NCBI GenBank assembly: GCA_031178025.1
Contig: JAPSJU010000131.1
Span: 1-5,938, forward strand
Direction of reading: 5' to 3'
DNA from: Agromyces sp.
GTDB taxonomy: Bacteria; Actinomycetota; Actinomycetes; Actinomycetales; Microbacteriaceae
Length of the DNA: 5,938 nt
Part shown: piece after piece, positions 5,302 through 5,938 of the stretch
Layout of the letters: the number at the start of each line of letters is the position of its first letter
Numbering within the stretch: the stretch's first letter is position 1
Notes under the pieces: generated by a model
Databases searched by the model: none
Told to the model about the DNA's origin: nothing
What the model saw: the letters and a program-made list of their open reading frames with translations, nothing else
Translations under genes and position numbers: made by a program

Positions 5302-5938
5302 GCCGGCGGCTCCTCCCGAGCGGCGACGCGGCGCTTCTCGTCGAGTGCGACTCGCTCGATGAGGTGCTCGCGCTGCACGACGCGCTCGCGTCCGACCCGA
5401 GGTCGGGCATCGTCGAGCTGGTGCCGGCGGCGCGCACGATCCTCATCGCCATCGACCCGGCACGCATCGCCCTCGAGACCGCAGCGACCTGGGTGCGGCG
5501 CGCCCGCACCGACGGCGGCCCGCGACCTGCGGATGCCGCCGCCGGAACCGTGATCGTCCCGGTCGTCTACGACGGCGCCGACCTCGATCACACTGCGGCG
5601 CACCTCGGGCTCTCGCCGGAGGCGCTCGTCGACCGCCACACCGCGGCGGAGTGGCGCGTCGCCTTCATCGGCTTCGCTCCAGGTTTCGGATACCTCGTGA
5701 GCGACGACTGGCCGTTCGTCGTGCCGCGCCTCGATGCCCCGCGTCCGCGCGTGCCCGCCGGGTCCGTCGCGCTCGCCGGGGCGTACAGCGGCGCGTACCC
5801 GAGGCAGAGCCCCGGCGGATGGCAGCTCATCGGGCGCAGCGACGCGCCGTTCTGGGATCCGGTCGCCACCCAGCCGGCGCTCCTCGCTCCCGGCCGGCGC
5901 GTGCGATTCGAGGCGGTGCGCACCCGAGCGCGCCCCGG
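5298..5938 (+). CDS. pxpB: 5-oxoprolinase subunit B (KipI/AHS1 family), 3' end outside the window
   Basis: This reading frame starts with GTG 5298, whose last two bases are the first two of the pxpA stop (GTGA), and stays open to the window end, giving 213 codons. It matches PxpB/KipI: N-terminal LLPSGDAALLVEC (5-17) and a helix LDEVLALHDAL, the VIVPVVYDGADL strand start of the cyclophilin-like AHS1 domain (85-96), the hallmark GFAPGFGYL (125-133), RVPAGSVALAG (151-161) and SPGGWQLIGR (171-180), and a closing PGRRVRFEAV (198-207). PxpB and PxpC together act with PxpA to open 5-oxoproline using ATP. Stand-alone PxpB proteins normally end near the VRF motif; here no stop is reached in the next 6 codons, so the protein either ends just outside or continues as a PxpB-PxpC fusion, which is common in Actinobacteria. 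Confidence 0.93.
   Translation, partial: MSRRLLPSGDAALLVECDSLDEVLALHDALASDPRSGIVELVPAARTILIAIDPARIALETAATWVRRARTDGGPRPADAAAGTVIVPVVYDGADLDHTAAHLGLSPEALVDRHTAAEWRVAFIGFAPGFGYLVSDDWPFVVPRLDAPRPRVPAGSVALAGAYSGAYPRQSPGGWQLIGRSDAPFWDPVATQPALLAPGRRVRFEAVRTRARP

Overview
The window looks like a chromosomal segment of a high-GC actinobacterium, most likely a member of the Microbacteriaceae. The reasons are very high GC with G/C at most third codon positions, frequent GTG starts, start codons that mostly lack Shine-Dalgarno sequences and instead sit 5-7 nt after a -10-like hexamer, and proteins of actinobacterial type. The family-level guess is an inference. No rRNA, tRNA, insertion sequence, CRISPR array or phage gene is visible, and the region reads as ordinary core/accessory metabolism.

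Layout. (a) 54-1319 (+) encodes a membrane-anchored, alanine-rich coiled-coil protein that resembles the C-terminal half of actinobacterial TPM-domain proteins, with no TPM domain in view. (b) 1432-2049 (+) is a short, divergent member of the 2-phosphosulfolactate phosphatase (ComB) family. It converges on (c) 2096-2707 (-), an ABATE/CGNR zinc-finger putative transcription regulator. Upstream of that gene on the same strand are (d) 2743-3240 (-), a SprT-like zinc metalloprotein, and (e) 3322-4503 (-), a lipoprotein of the PQQ-dependent sugar dehydrogenase (soluble aldose dehydrogenase) family. (f) Divergent from (e) across only 36 bp is the start of the 5-oxoprolinase operon: pxpA (4540-5301, +) and pxpB (5298 to beyond the window end, +), overlapping by 4 bp. 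PxpA and PxpB work with PxpC to split 5-oxoproline (pyroglutamate) to glutamate with ATP; pxpC, or a PxpB-PxpC fusion, should lie just downstream.

The genes form several small transcription units and not one system: gene (a), gene (b), the (d)-(c) pair, (e), and pxpAB. The most coherent regulatory signal is that nearly every unit-leading gene has a (T/C)ANNNT hexamer ending 5-7 nt before its start codon, as expected for leaderless mRNAs in Actinobacteria. I did not find convincing evidence of a new biological system. The observations most worth checking are the TPM-less coiled-coil protein, the ComB-like protein that seems to lack a central motif region, the perfect 11-bp tandem repeat at the latter's promoter, and the tightly interlocked divergent promoters at 4504-4539.
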